From assembly GCF_036090055.1 (NCBI RefSeq), contig NZ_CP107970.1, forward strand, positions 4,404,501 to 4,468,500: a stretch of 64,000 nt of DNA, in the 5' to 3' direction. Positions within the stretch are counted from its first letter, which is position 1. Each line of letters opens with the position of its first letter. The position numbers and the translations under genes are program-made. This document shows, in pieces, positions 16,201 to 24,236 of the stretch. The notes below the pieces were generated by a model. That model did no database searches. It worked only from the letters and a program-made list of their open reading frames with translations, and had not been told where the DNA came from. This DNA is from Nocardioides sp. NBC_00368 (lineage in GTDB: Bacteria; Actinomycetota; Actinomycetes; Propionibacteriales; Nocardioidaceae).

Positions 16201-16460
16201 ATCTACAGCCGTACCTCGGTGCGGCTGGACACGTGGTGGTCATGGGCGCGGACGGCGAGACGTTCGTGCACGGTCACGCCGAAGGCGACGAGCTGGCGGT
16301 CCCCGGGGCCACCTTCGGTCCCGAGCTCGGGCTGCACCTGGACGTACCGAAGGCCGGTCTCTACCGCCTGTGGGCCCAGTTCCGGCTCGGCGACGGCGAG
16401 GTGATCACGGTGCCGTTCACGGTCGAGGCCGTGGATTCGGCCACGGGTTCCGCTGGTTGA
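13212..16460 (+). CDS. copA: Cu(I)-exporting P1B-type ATPase CopA with a C-terminal extracytoplasmic extension
   Basis: The 1082-residue protein has an N-terminal HMA domain with Cys20/Cys23 (GMTCASC), eight membrane helices and the actuator motif TGES. The membrane CPC metal site is at 404-406, the phosphorylation motif DKTGT at Asp448, SDHPLA at the HP position, and GDGIND near the end of the P domain. All catalytic motifs are intact. Usual family length is 750-830; here about 275 residues follow the last helix (from about 806). They contain two related beta-type segments with [20 protein letters not shown] and [19 protein letters not shown]. These look like secreted His/Met-rich copper-handling domains, so the tail probably sits outside the membrane. 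Confidence 0.93.
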   Translation: MSPAAATPTEQQLEIEGMTCASCVRRVTKAISRVEGVEDANVNLATETALVHFDPTRTDLAEISAAIEKAGYQAVLRSSTVDNPQEPLEDETASSEAGRDVRREKELVQLKRRWITALAVGLGLMALMYVPLPVDAMEPVMSIVLVVAAITQWWAGRDIYVAAVRGLRHGSVDMNTLVTLGTGIAFAYSAFVTLWMGQAEAWGLPLHLYFETALVIIALVLMGRWLEARAKSRTADAVKALVGLMPEAATVVRNGRDVTVPVANLKVNDRIRVRAGEKIPVDGRIVAGASYVDESMLTGESDPVRKAEGDIVIGATINQTGSFEIEATAVGSETTLAQIIAMVESAQGSGTKLQRLADRVSEVFVPAVLVVAALTFVGWLVLGPDADRLTSAVTAAIAVLIIACPCALGLATPAAVMVGAGRAAELGVLVGSGETLERARSVTAIVFDKTGTITHGKPEVSEIVPAAGWTADALVRIAAAAETGSDHPLATALRARAEASPASAEKSLGDVSVSASDLSIDVRDVSAGAPDVSAFEAHPGRGISAVVDGRRVVVGNSAMLAEEGIEAADNGSVLVAVDGAYAGSIRVEDQVRDEARETVRLLEESGVEVHILSGDAATTVAKVADEVGVRHAAGGLLPEQKLDRIHQLQEDGKVVAMVGDGINDAPALAQADVGIAIGTGTDVALAASDITLVGGDLRGVVTALALSRRTVATIKQGLFWAFAYNVLLIPVAALALLDPVLAGAAMAMSSVSVVTNALRLRGFRRPETPEAYAGRGFLTKARDGGYLLVTAVVALSIGAALTYLSRTEPAQRGMNGILEWAQGMSPMRPSMTEMHEVDIAPVASDESGIDVAITRREGGLRFLVTDAGTGEPVTDLGRTHQAWMHVIVTSADLSWFRHLHAEPTGRPGELETDVTFPAGGTYRVDTEFRRRADMADVLDRQQLTIDGTQPPAVPLEPSPRSSTVDNLTVTLEGTLVADQQSDLHFRFEDNNGKIVDDLQPYLGAAGHVVVMGADGETFVHGHAEGDELAVPGATFGPELGLHLDVPKAGLYRLWAQFRLGDGEVITVPFTVEAVDSATGSAG
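13439..13461. repeat. 23-bp direct repeat copy 1, containing 14-mer copy B
   Basis: The 23 bases are identical to 16088-16110 and encode RSSTVDN just after the HMA domain of CopA. The last 14 bases (13448-13461) are GACTGTCGACAATC, one mismatch from the palindrome GATTGTCGACAATC. Confidence 0.85.
16088..16110. repeat. 23-bp direct repeat copy 2, containing 14-mer copy C
   Basis: This is a perfect copy of 13439-13461, again in the frame encoding RSSTVDN, now in the C-terminal extension between its two beta segments. The two host regions are not otherwise similar. Confidence 0.85.
16190..16203. repeat. copper-locus 14-mer, copy D
   Basis: GATTGTCGACGATC, one mismatch from the palindrome GATTGTCGACAATC, located within the CopA C-terminal extension 79 bases after copy C. 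Confidence 0.55.
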
Positions 16461-16563
16461 TACGCTGACGCGTCCCTCTCCACAGACGGAGATGGGACAT
16501 CGCATCAGCCCTCCTGCCATGGAGAGACCATGGCCGCCGAGTCCGTAGGAGGTGGAGAACGCT

Positions 16564-16851
16564 ATGCGCGCCTATGAAGTAATGGTGATCCTCGAGCCCA
16601 GCCTCGATGAGCGCACCGTCGCCCCGACCCTTGACAAGTTCCTGAAGGTCGTCACCAACGATGGTGGCACCGTCGAGAACGTTGACGTCTGGGGACGTCG
16701 TCGTCTGGCCTACGAGGTCAACAAGAACGCCGAGGGCATCTACGCCGTCGTCAACCTGACCGCCGAGCCCAAGACCGTTCTGGAGCTCGACCGCCAGCTT
16801 GGCCTCAACGAGCAGATCCTGCGTACGAAGGTCATCCGCCCGTCCAAGTGA
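16564..16851 (+). CDS. rpsF: 30S ribosomal protein S6 (bS6)
   Basis: The 95-residue protein has the standard bS6 sequence ([57 protein letters not shown]). ATG 16564 is preceded by TAGGAGGTGGAG at a 6-8 base spacing; the upstream in-frame ATG 16552 would overlap that site. bS6 pairs with bS18 on the small-subunit platform. The leader 16461-16563 has no clear hairpin that I would call a regulatory element. Confidence 0.97.
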   Translation: MRAYEVMVILEPSLDERTVAPTLDKFLKVVTNDGGTVENVDVWGRRRLAYEVNKNAEGIYAVVNLTAEPKTVLELDRQLGLNEQILRTKVIRPSK

Positions 16852-16975
16852 CGCGGATGTCACCGTCGGTAATTGTCGGTGCCGGGTCCTATGTTTGGAC
16901 CCACACGGCCAGTTCACATTTATTTGGAACTCCTGAACCGACACCGACACCCAGATCAGACTCAAGGGAGATCTC

Positions 16976-17563
16976 ATGGCAGGCGACACCGTCATCACCG
17001 TGATCGGCAACCTCACCGACGACCCGGAGCTTCGCTTCACTCCGTCGGGTGCGGCCGTTGCCAACTTCACGATCGCTTCGACGCCCAGCAGCTTCAACCG
17101 GCAGACCAACTCGTGGGAGGACGGGGAGACCCTCTTCCTGCGCTGCTCGATCTGGCGCCAGGCTGCTGAGAACGTCGCCGAGTCCCTGCAGCGCGGCATG
17201 CGTGTCGTCGCTCAGGGTCGCCTGAAGTCGAGGTCCTACGAGACGCGTGAGGGCGAGAAGCGCACTGTCTTCGAGCTCGAGTGCGACGAGATCGGCCCCT
17301 CGCTCCGCTACGCGACCGCCAAGGTCACCAAGGCCAGCCGGCAGTCCGGCGGCCAGGGTGGCGGCGGCGGTTACAACCAGGGCGGTGGCTACAACCAGGG
17401 CGGCGGCTACGGCGGCCCCCAGGGTGGTGGCCAGCAGGCCCCGGCCGGCAACGACCCGTGGGCCTCGCCGGCTCCGCAGCAGCCCGCCAACGCGGGCGGC
17501 GGCGCGCCGGCCAACGACCCGTGGGCGACCCCGGGCGTGGGCAACGACGAGCCTCCCTTCTGA
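16976..17563 (+). CDS. ssb: single-stranded DNA-binding protein
   Basis: The 195-residue protein has an N-terminal OB fold (residues 1-110: [49 protein letters not shown]) and a Gly/Asn/Gln-rich linker with repeated GGGYNQ. The acidic tip GNDEPPF recruits replication and repair proteins (usual consensus DDDIPF; DEPPF is the actinobacterial form). The ribosome site AAGGGAG precedes ATG 16976. It is transcribed with rpsF, rpsR and rplI. Length is somewhat above E. coli SSB because of the linker. Confidence 0.97.
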   Translation: MAGDTVITVIGNLTDDPELRFTPSGAAVANFTIASTPSSFNRQTNSWEDGETLFLRCSIWRQAAENVAESLQRGMRVVAQGRLKSRSYETREGEKRTVFELECDEIGPSLRYATAKVTKASRQSGGQGGGGGYNQGGGYNQGGGYGGPQGGGQQAPAGNDPWASPAPQQPANAGGGAPANDPWATPGVGNDEPPF

Positions 17564-17634
17564 TCAACAGATCCACATTCCGAATCCCTCAACCATTCCG
17601 GCGCATGCCGGGCTTCTAGAAAGGAAGCACCACA

Positions 17635-17871
17635 ATGGCCAAGGCAGTGATTCGCAAGCCTAAGAAGAAGGTTTGCCAGTTCTGCAAGGAGAAGGCGACC
17701 GGTGTCGACTACAAGGACGCCACCCTCCTCCGTAAGTTCATCTCCGACCGCGGCAAGATCCGCGCCCGCCGCGTGACCGGCAACTGCGTCCAGCACCAGC
17801 GCGACGTGGCCATCGCCGTCAAGAACGCGCGCGAGGTCGCTCTGCTGCCCTACACCTCCACCGGTCGCTGA
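17635..17871 (+). CDS. rpsR: 30S ribosomal protein S18 (bS18), zinc-binding form
   Basis: The 78-residue protein has a basic N-terminus and an intact zinc ribbon: CQFC near residues 14-17, then NCVQHQRD near 50-55. This is the C+ form; many actinobacteria also carry a Zur-controlled C- paralogue elsewhere, which is not in this window. The ribosome site AAAGGAAG precedes ATG 17635. It pairs with bS6 in the ribosome. Confidence 0.97.
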   Translation: MAKAVIRKPKKKVCQFCKEKATGVDYKDATLLRKFISDRGKIRARRVTGNCVQHQRDVAIAVKNAREVALLPYTSTGR

Positions 17872-17882
17872 GGAGGATCGAC

Positions 17883-18335
17883 ATGGCTACCAAGATCATC
17901 CTTCAGCAGGAGGTCACCGGGCTCGGTTCCGCCGGTGACGTCGTCGAGGTCAAGGACGGCTACGCCCGCAACTACCTGATCCCGCGTGGCGACGCCATCC
18001 GCTGGACCCGCGGCGCCGAGTCGCAGGTCGAGTCGATCAAGGCTGCGCGCTCGGCTCGCTCCGTGCGCGACGAGGCTCACGCCGCCGAGATCAAGGGCAA
18101 GCTCGAGGCCAGCACGGTCAACGTGAAGGTCCGCGCCGGCAAGGACGGCCGCCTCTACGGCGCCATCACCGCCGCCGACATCGCCTCCGCGGTCTCCGAG
18201 ACCACCGGCGAGTCGATCGACAAGCGCACCATCGCGCTGGGCAACCCGATCAAGTCCCTCGGTGCCCACGAGGTCTCCGTCAAGCTCCACGACGAGGTGT
18301 CCGCCAAGCTGGCCCTCAACGTGGTCCCCGCTTGA
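17883..18335 (+). CDS. rplI: 50S ribosomal protein L9 (bL9)
   Basis: The 150-residue protein has the N-terminal L9 signature ([30 protein letters not shown], quoted here as the stretch covering residues 2 to about 31) and the long connecting helix. The C-terminal domain contains [11 protein letters not shown] and [20 protein letters not shown] precedes ATG 17883, 11 bases after rpsR. It is the last gene of the ribosomal/ssb operon, followed by a strong terminator. Confidence 0.97.
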   Translation: MATKIILQQEVTGLGSAGDVVEVKDGYARNYLIPRGDAIRWTRGAESQVESIKAARSARSVRDEAHAAEIKGKLEASTVNVKVRAGKDGRLYGAITAADIASAVSETTGESIDKRTIALGNPIKSLGAHEVSVKLHDEVSAKLALNVVPA

Positions 18336-18348
18336 TCTAGGGATTCAC

Positions 18349-18380
18349 ACAGGCCCGCCTCCTTCGGGAGGCGGGCCTGT
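18349..18380 (+). terminator. intrinsic terminator of the rpsF-ssb-rpsR-rplI operon
   Basis: A perfect 14-bp GC-rich stem (18349-18362 with 18367-18380) is closed by a TTCG tetraloop and followed on the plus strand by TCGTTTTCG. It lies 13 bases after the rplI stop and just past the stop of the convergent DinB gene, so it may serve both directions. Confidence 0.95.
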
Positions 18381-18396
18381 TCGTTTTCGCCTCGGC

Positions 18397-18972
18397 TCAG
18401 AACTTGTTCGCGATCTCGGTCAGCTTGGCGACGTACCCCGGCCAGTCGTACTCCGACGGGATGTTGTCACCCGGCTTGCGCCAACCGACGGCGCCGTCGA
18501 CCTCCTCACGGAGGATGTCGGCCTGGCCGCAGTGGCCGGCGAGATCGGCGAAGAGGTGCACCAGCATCTGGTGCAGGGTGACCTCCTCGCCGCCCCAGTG
18601 CGGCACGTGGCCGACGGCGTCGATCGGCAGCGCGTCGATCGTCTCGTTCCCGTGGGCGATGACGCGACGGTAGCGCTCGATGATCCCTGCGACCGTCTCG
18701 TTCTCGGTGGCGTACCAGTCCGCCTGCGGGTCGACCTCGAAGTCCTCGCCCGAGATCAGCTCCTCGGGATGCGGATAGGGACGATCGAACGTTGACCCCA
18801 GGTAGACGGCCTCGACCCCGATGACGTGCTTGATGATGCCGATCAGGTTGGTGCCGGTCGGCGTACGAGGCAGCCGGGCCTCTCGCTCCGACAGGTCCTC
18901 GACCTTGGAGATCAGCGCCTCGCGGCGCGCGTCGATGTAGGTCTTCAAGGTGCTCTTCGGATCAGCGGGCAT
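18397..18972 (-). CDS. DinB/DUF664-family metal-dependent hydrolase-like protein
   Basis: The 191-residue four-helix-bundle protein of the DinB superfamily has the expected His set in IIKHVIGVEAVYLG and LHQMLVHLFADLAGHCGQADILRE. This is the DUF664 pattern, in which three His bind a divalent metal. Family members include mycothiol- and bacillithiol-dependent transferases, but many have no known substrate. Nearby genes give no clue. Length and motif order are normal. Confidence 0.85.
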   Translation of the reverse strand: MPADPKSTLKTYIDARREALISKVEDLSEREARLPRTPTGTNLIGIIKHVIGVEAVYLGSTFDRPYPHPEELISGEDFEVDPQADWYATENETVAGIIERYRRVIAHGNETIDALPIDAVGHVPHWGGEEVTLHQMLVHLFADLAGHCGQADILREEVDGAVGWRKPGDNIPSEYDWPGYVAKLTEIANKF

Positions 18973-19120
18973 GTGCCGACCTTCGCGCCAAGCGGGATCC
19001 GGCGCAACCGAGTATGTGGGACCGGTTGTCTCGAAACCTCATCGAAACACGAGGCGGCTCTATAACCTGTTCTCTTGCGGATCGCCGGGGATCCGCTGGC
19101 GGCCATTCGGGAGGTCCCCC

Positions 19121-19447
19121 ATGTTGACCGATGACAACCGCGCCGTGCTGGGAAAGCTCGAGGAGGTCAAGCCGCACTCCAGGTGGATTCTCGGGGAGAC
19201 GCTCGAGGTCATGCTGCACAACGGCGTCGACCGGCCCGCCGACGTGGCGGTGCGGATGAAGCTGCCGCCGTCGACGGCCGCCTACCGCGTACGTCTCCTC
19301 CGCGAGCTCCTCGGGCCGGACCTGCACGATCCGGCCGCGAGGCTGGCGATGATGCGGGCGTTGCGGTCGGCGTTGCCGCGGTGGCGGGCGGAGGCGGCGT
19401 ACGCGAAGCGGCGCCGGGCGAGAGGTAACCGGGACACATGTTGTTGA
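19121..19447 (+). CDS. short PucR-type helix-turn-helix protein
   Basis: The 108-residue product matches the C-terminal DNA-binding segment of PucR/CdaR regulators: ETLEVMLHNGVDRPADVA, then STAAYRVRLLRELLGPDL, then HDPAARLAMMRALRSA. This corresponds to the PucR arrangement of a TLxxYLxNG helix, a TVxYRLxRIxELTG recognition helix and a DPxDRxxLxxAL cap. No sensory domain is present. ATG 19121 follows GGGAGG with a 6-base gap; the longer frame begins inside the divergent DinB gene. Its role is unknown. It may be a transcription factor reduced to its DNA-binding part, or a general HTH protein. Confidence 0.7.
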   Translation: MLTDDNRAVLGKLEEVKPHSRWILGETLEVMLHNGVDRPADVAVRMKLPPSTAAYRVRLLRELLGPDLHDPAARLAMMRALRSALPRWRAEAAYAKRRRARGNRDTCC

Positions 19448-19562
19448 TATGAACGAAATAGTGCGGGTCACTGGTCCGGACCAGCCCGTGCGCGCCGCGC
19501 CGCTCCTAGCGTGATCGGCGGCCGAGACCACTCGGCCGACCCCACCACCAGAGGAGCGTGTC

Positions 19563-20234
19563 ATGTCGAACATGTCCAAGCTGGCCAGATTCACCGTCGT
19601 ACCGGTCGCTGCCGTCGCCGCGATCGGCCTCGCCTCCCCAGCAGCCTTCGCCGCCTCGAGCTACAACCTCAGCGCCGGCTCCGCAACCGCCGGGTCGAGC
19701 GTCGCCTTCGGAGCGCAGGGGAGCGGCATCACCTTCACCGATGTCACCGCCGGTGCCACGGTCACCTGCAGCGGCAGTTCGATCTCGGGCACCACGACCC
19801 CGGGCGATGCCATCAGCGGCACCGGGATCGCCGCGCTCGACGGATCCAGCGTCTCCTTCACCGACTGCACCGGCCCCGCGGGGATCGACTTCACGGTCAC
19901 CGGGTCGGGCACCTGGTCGCTCGACGCCACCGGTGACACCGACGCGAACGGCTCCACCGCCGGCAGCATCAGCGGGATCGTGGCCAGGGTCAGCGGCTCC
20001 GGCTGCTCGTTCGACGCGTCCGGCTCGGTGGCCGGCGCCTACACGAACGGCGCCTCGTCGGGCACGCTCACCCTCAGCGGCAGCGAGCCCACCCTGACGC
20101 TGTCCAACGTGTCCGGCTTCCTGTGCGGTATCGCCGGGATCTCCAACGGCGACCAGGTCTCCTTCGCGGCGACCTACACCGTGAACGCGACCGACGCGGT
20201 CAACAACCCGATCCAGGTCACCAGCAACCCCTGA
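19563..20234 (+). CDS. secreted beta-rich protein, function unknown
   Basis: The 223-residue protein has a Sec signal peptide (positively charged MSNMSKLARF, a hydrophobic core, cleavage near AFAASS, residue about 31). The mature part is rich in Gly, Ser and Thr and contains four Cys (TCSG, DCTG, GCSF, LCGI), which could form two disulfides. No enzyme motif is visible. AGAGGAG precedes ATG 19563. The composition is typical of abundant actinobacterial cell-surface or exported proteins. I do not recognise a named family. Confidence 0.8.
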   Translation: MSNMSKLARFTVVPVAAVAAIGLASPAAFAASSYNLSAGSATAGSSVAFGAQGSGITFTDVTAGATVTCSGSSISGTTTPGDAISGTGIAALDGSSVSFTDCTGPAGIDFTVTGSGTWSLDATGDTDANGSTAGSISGIVARVSGSGCSFDASGSVAGAYTNGASSGTLTLSGSEPTLTLSNVSGFLCGIAGISNGDQVSFAATYTVNATDAVNNPIQVTSNP

Positions 20235-20242
20235 TGCCAGGA

Positions 20243-20283
20243 CTGGCTGGTCACCGTCGGCTCAGACGCCGGTGACCAGCCAG
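20243..20283. terminator. bidirectional hairpin between secreted protein and MATE genes
   Basis: A perfect 14-bp stem (20243-20256 with 20270-20283) has a 13-base loop. The right arm consists of the last codons of the MATE gene, and the MATE stop lies in the loop. It sits 9 bases after the opposing gene. The T-tract is weak. Confidence 0.65.
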
Positions 20284-21635
20284 TGGTCGCTGCGCGCGCG
20301 GAGCGTCAGCACGACGAAGCGGGCGCCCATGAAGCCGATCGCGAAGGTGATCCACACCCACACCAGCCCACCGCCCAGCGCGACCGCCAGGGCGACCAGC
20401 GGGACATAGGCGACCAGGGTCCAGATCCCGCCCCAGGCCAGGTAGCGCCCGTCGCCGGCGCCGATCAGCACCCCGTCGAGCACGAAGACCACACCCGCGA
20501 CGGGTTGAGCGACGGCCGCCACGATCAACACCGGCACCAGCAGGTCGCGCACCGCCCGGTCCTCGGTGAAGAGCGCCCCGAGGACGGGCGAGAGAGCAGC
20601 CAGAAGTACGCCGACAGCGACCCCGATCACGACGCCCCACCACACCATCCGGGCCGTGATGGCCCGGGTCTCCTGGGTATCTCCAGCCCCCAGCGACCGC
20701 CCGGTCAGCGCCTGCGCGGCGATCGCGATCGCATCGAGCACGAACGCCAGGAACGTCCACAGGGTGAAGGCGATCTGATGGGTCGCCAGCCCGACGGCCT
20801 GGTCGCCGACGGTGAGATGGGTGACGGCGTACGTCGTGACCAGGAGCGCGACGCGCAACGTCAGCGTGCGCACGACGAGGGCCACACCGGCGCGGGCGGC
20901 GGCGCGGATCCCGGGCGCATCCGGTCGCAGCGGCACCGACTCGGCGCGGGCGGCGCGCACCACGACGTAGGTCAGCATGCCGGCCGCCAGCACCTGCGCG
21001 ATCACCGAGCCGATCGCCGAACCCGCGATCCCCAGGCCGGCGCCGTAGACGAGCGCGAGGTTGAGCACGATGTTGAGTACGTTGGCGACGACTGCCGCGA
21101 CCAGCGGCGTCCTGGTGTCCTGGAGCCCGCGGAGCACGCCGGTCGCGGCGAGCATCATCAGCAGCGGCGTCACGCCGAGGACGGCGATCCGGAGGTAGGT
21201 CGTGGCCGGGCCGACCACGGCGTCGCCGGCGCCGATCGCCCGGCTGAGGGGCTCGGCCAGAACCATCACCGGGACGGTCACGACGATCCCGATGATGACG
21301 GCGAGCCAGATCCCGTCGATCCCCTGCCGGAGCGCACCGGCGGTGTCGCCGGCGCCGATCCGGCGGGCGACGGATGCTGTGGTGCCGTACGCGAGGAAGA
21401 CGCAGAGACCGACGATCGTCTGGAGCACCACGCCGGCGACGCCGAGGCCGGCGAGCTCGCGGGTGCCGAGGTGGCCGACGATCGCGGAGTCCGCGAGTAG
21501 GAAGAGCGGCTCGGCGACGAGCGCCAGGAAGGCCGGGATCGCGAGCCGCCAGATCTCCTTGTCGAGGCCTCGGCGGTCGGTCTTCGAGTAGCTCGTCGCA
21601 TCCGCCGGGGTCGTCACGGTCTCAAGGTTAAACAC
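20262..21635 (-). CDS. MATE-family efflux transporter (DinF-like)
   Basis: The 457-residue protein has about 12 membrane helices and MATE hallmarks: LAIPAFLALVAEPLFLLADSAIVGHLG in the first two helices (residues about 31-57), internal two-fold repetition, RGLQDTRTPL in the loop before helix 6 and ITARMVWWGVVIGV in the second half. MATE proteins export drugs or metabolites by Na+ or H+ antiport; this DinF-like branch is usual in actinobacteria. The substrate is unknown. It is transcribed away from dnaB. Confidence 0.9.
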   Translation of the reverse strand: MFNLETVTTPADATSYSKTDRRGLDKEIWRLAIPAFLALVAEPLFLLADSAIVGHLGTRELAGLGVAGVVLQTIVGLCVFLAYGTTASVARRIGAGDTAGALRQGIDGIWLAVIIGIVVTVPVMVLAEPLSRAIGAGDAVVGPATTYLRIAVLGVTPLLMMLAATGVLRGLQDTRTPLVAAVVANVLNIVLNLALVYGAGLGIAGSAIGSVIAQVLAAGMLTYVVVRAARAESVPLRPDAPGIRAAARAGVALVVRTLTLRVALLVTTYAVTHLTVGDQAVGLATHQIAFTLWTFLAFVLDAIAIAAQALTGRSLGAGDTQETRAITARMVWWGVVIGVAVGVLLAALSPVLGALFTEDRAVRDLLVPVLIVAAVAQPVAGVVFVLDGVLIGAGDGRYLAWGGIWTLVAYVPLVALAVALGGGLVWVWITFAIGFMGARFVVLTLRARSDHWLVTGV

Positions 21636-21673
21636 CGTCGGCGTGAAGCGTTGTTCAGGGCAGGTGGAAAACC

Positions 21674-21921
21674 TGTGGAAAACGTCGTTGCGGCGCTATG
21701 TCGACAAAACGCCTGACGTGGAACGACGATCCTGGGGGTAAATCCGGATGCGCTGCGTACTTTCTTCCGTCCACAGGACGTGAACTACGAAATCGCAGGT
21801 CAGAGTGCCTTTACCGATTGTGTTGCACTAGTTATGCACAGCCAGTTCCCCAGGCTGTTCACATTGACCAGGGTGTCGTCCACCGCTATCCCCTGGTTAT
21901 CCCCAGGGCCTGTGGATAACC
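21674..21921. promoter_or_regulatory. DnaA-box-like cluster upstream of dnaB
   Basis: Within the 453-base noncoding space 21636-22088 are TGTGGAAAA (21674-21682), TTATGCACA (21832-21840), TTATCCCCA (21897-21905) and TGTGGATAA (21911-21919). The last is a perfect DnaA box on the minus strand (TTATCCACA); the others have one mismatch. CCGTCCACA at 21767-21775 is a weaker match. The last two boxes form an inverted pair, GGTTATCC (21895-21902) and GGATAACC (21914-21921). The rest of the space holds no gene. It probably carries the dnaB and MATE promoters. Confidence 0.55.
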
Positions 21922-22088
21922 ACCTGTCGCCGATGTGGTCTGCGACGTAGGGTCGCGGAGACTTGAGGTGTCGTCGAGGGTCGGCCCAGGACTGCGCGAG
22001 CAGAACTGTCGGTGCTCACCCGTAGCGTGGGAACCGGACCGACCGAGATCACGCCGCGACGATCCGCAGACCACGGAGGGGCAAGGGA

Positions 22089-23519
22089 ATGAGCGTCACT
22101 GAGACCGGCTCGATGGACGGTCCGGGTGACTTCCCGGAGCCGCCCTTCGAGGAGTGGGGCGACGGCCCCGCTGCGTACGAACCGGGCAACGCTCCGCGCG
22201 CGGTCAACGACCGCACCCCACCGCAGGACATGGCCGCCGAGCAGGCCGTCCTCGGCTCGATGCTGATCTCGAAGGACGCCATCGCCGACGTCTCCGAGAC
22301 GCTGCGCGGCACCGACTTCTACCGCCCGACGCACGAGACGATCTACGACGCGATCATCGACCTCTACGGTCGCGGCGAGCCCGCCGACATGGTCACCGTC
22401 GCCGACGAGCTGCGCCGCAAGGGCGAGCTGGAGCGCATCGGCGGCGCCCCCTACCTGCACACGCTCGCCTCCAACGTCCCGATCGCGGCCAACGCGGGCT
22501 ACTACGGCGAGATCGTCCGGGAGAAGTCCGTCCTGCGCCGCCTGGTCGAGGCCGGCACCAAGATCGTGCAGATCGGCTACGCGGGCGAGGGCGAGGTCGA
22601 CAACATCGTCGACGAGGCCCAGGCCGAGGTCTTCAAGCTCACCGACAAGCGCTCCGGTGAGGACTACTCCCCGCTCGCCGACATCATGGACGGCGTCCTC
22701 GACGAGATCGAGGCGATCTCCAACCGCGAGGCCGGCCTCTACGGCGTCCCGACCGGCTTCGCCGACTTCGACGAGCTCACCAACGGCTTCCACTCCGGCC
22801 AGATGATCATCGTCGCGGCCCGACCCGCGATGGGTAAGTCGACCCTGGCCCTCGACTTCTGCCGGGCGGCCTCGATCCACAACAACCTGACCAGCGTCTT
22901 CTTCAGCCTGGAGATGAGCCGTTCCGAGATCACCATGCGCCTCCTCTCCGCCGAGGCGAAGGTGCCGCTCAACCACATCCGCAACGGCAACATGTCCGAC
23001 GACGACTGGAACAAGCTGGCCCGCAAGATGGGCGAGGTCTCCAGCGCGCCGATGTTCATCGACGACAGCCCCAACATGACGATGATGGAGATCCGCAGCA
23101 AGGCCCGAAGGCTCAAGCAGCGCCACGATCTCCGGCTCATCGTCATCGACTACCTCCAGCTGATGAGCTCCGGCAAGAAGGTCGAGTCCCGCCAGCTCGA
23201 GGTCTCCGAGTTCTCCCGTCAGATCAAGCTGCTGGCCAAGGAGCTCGAGGTCCCGATCATCGCGCTCTCCCAGCTCAACCGTGGTTCCGAGCAGCGCGCC
23301 GACAAGCGCCCGGCCGTCTCCGACCTCCGTGAGTCCGGATCGCTCGAGCAGGACGCCGACATGGTCGTCCTCCTCCACCGCGACGACGTCTACGAGAAGG
23401 AGTCGACCCGCCCCGGCGAGGCCGACGTGATCATCGCCAAGCACCGTAACGGCCCCACCCGCGACCTCGTCGTCGCCTTCCAGGGTCACTACAGCCGCTT
23501 CGTCGACATGGCCCACTGA
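22089..23519 (+). CDS. dnaB: replicative DNA helicase DnaB
   Basis: The 476-residue protein has an N-terminal DnaB domain (PPQDMAAEQAVLGSML, FYRPTHETIYDAI), a linker and a RecA-like ATPase domain. Walker A is ARPAMGKST with Lys250, Walker B is LIVIDYLQLM, and the final motifs are ALSQLNRGSEQR and DLRESGSLEQDADMV. It is the hexameric fork helicase. It is uninterrupted here, unlike several mycobacterial dnaB genes that carry inteins. AAGGGA precedes ATG 22089. It keeps its conserved place downstream of rplI, separated by about 3.7 kb of other genes. Confidence 0.97.
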   Translation: MSVTETGSMDGPGDFPEPPFEEWGDGPAAYEPGNAPRAVNDRTPPQDMAAEQAVLGSMLISKDAIADVSETLRGTDFYRPTHETIYDAIIDLYGRGEPADMVTVADELRRKGELERIGGAPYLHTLASNVPIAANAGYYGEIVREKSVLRRLVEAGTKIVQIGYAGEGEVDNIVDEAQAEVFKLTDKRSGEDYSPLADIMDGVLDEIEAISNREAGLYGVPTGFADFDELTNGFHSGQMIIVAARPAMGKSTLALDFCRAASIHNNLTSVFFSLEMSRSEITMRLLSAEAKVPLNHIRNGNMSDDDWNKLARKMGEVSSAPMFIDDSPNMTMMEIRSKARRLKQRHDLRLIVIDYLQLMSSGKKVESRQLEVSEFSRQIKLLAKELEVPIIALSQLNRGSEQRADKRPAVSDLRESGSLEQDADMVVLLHRDDVYEKESTRPGEADVIIAKHRNGPTRDLVVAFQGHYSRFVDMAH

Positions 23520-23636
23520 CGCCTGGGGCGACGCCGAGCTCGTTCCCACCACGGGGGCCGAGCTTTGGAACTACGCTGCGATGGGGCGCGGCACCCGACG
23601 GCCGCTGACCCTCGAGAGAAGGGTAGGTGGCTTGAG

Positions 23637-24236
23637 ATGGTGCACGTGACGCGCGGCTTCACGGGCAGGCACCCTGCGACGGACGACCGACTGCCTCCTG
23701 GGCAATACCTGACCGACGACTTTCCAGTGCTGTCCGCCGGCCCGACACCCGCCATCCGAAGAGACGAGTGGACGTTCAGCGTCAGGGACGGAGACCAGGC
23801 GCTGCGATCCTGGACATGGGACGAGTTCACGGCCCTGCCCGCGGAGGACATCACGGTCGACATCCACTGCGTGACTCGTTGGAGCCGACTGGACACCACC
23901 TGGAGAGGTGTCGCCATCGACGATCTCCTGGCAGACGTCGACACCGCGGCCGAGTATGTGCTGGCTCGCTCCTACGGCGGCTACACCACGAACCTTCCGC
24001 TCGAGGACCTGCTCGACGGCAAGGCCTGGATCGCTTACGAACACGACGGGGACGACCTTCCCGCCGAACACGGCGGACCAGCTCGACTTCTGGTCCCGCA
24101 CCTGTACCTCTGGAAGTCCGCCAAGTGGATCAAGAGCCTCGATCTCGTCGATGACGACGACCCGGGCTTCTGGGAGTCGCTCGGCTATCACGACTACGGC
24201 GACCCATGGCGCGAGCAGCGATACCAGGGCGACTAG
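23637..24236 (+). CDS. sulfite oxidase-like molybdopterin oxidoreductase
   Basis: The 199-residue protein consists only of the oxidoreductase molybdopterin-binding domain. The conserved Cys78 (DIHCVTRWSRLDTTWRGV) should be the thiolate ligand of molybdenum, and YTTNLPLEDLL and HLYLWKSAKWIKSL are typical of the YedY/sulfite-oxidase group. No signal peptide or heme domain is seen, so it is probably cytoplasmic. ATG 23637 is preferred over an earlier start at 23565, which would add an unlike segment. It overlaps the next gene by 31 bases, and the flavin reductase presumably supplies or accepts its electrons. Confidence 0.88.
   Translation: MVHVTRGFTGRHPATDDRLPPGQYLTDDFPVLSAGPTPAIRRDEWTFSVRDGDQALRSWTWDEFTALPAEDITVDIHCVTRWSRLDTTWRGVAIDDLLADVDTAAEYVLARSYGGYTTNLPLEDLLDGKAWIAYEHDGDDLPAEHGGPARLLVPHLYLWKSAKWIKSLDLVDDDDPGFWESLGYHDYGDPWREQRYQGD

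Noticed and set aside
16461..16563. Riboswitch or S6:S18 autoregulatory leader before rpsF
   Set aside because: The short leader has no convincing stem-loop with the expected CCG bulge; only a strong ribosome site can be supported.
17341..17440. Gly/Tyr/Asn/Gln repeats in ssb as an unusual element
   Set aside because: Such linkers are common in actinobacterial SSB proteins and vary freely.
21636..22088. DnaA-box cluster as the chromosomal origin oriC
   Set aside because: No dnaA, dnaN, recF or rpmH is adjacent, the boxes are few and mostly imperfect, and actinobacterial oriC lies between dnaA and dnaN. A regulatory role is likelier.
22089..23519. Intein in dnaB
   Set aside because: The helicase motifs follow one another without insertion and the length of 476 residues is normal.
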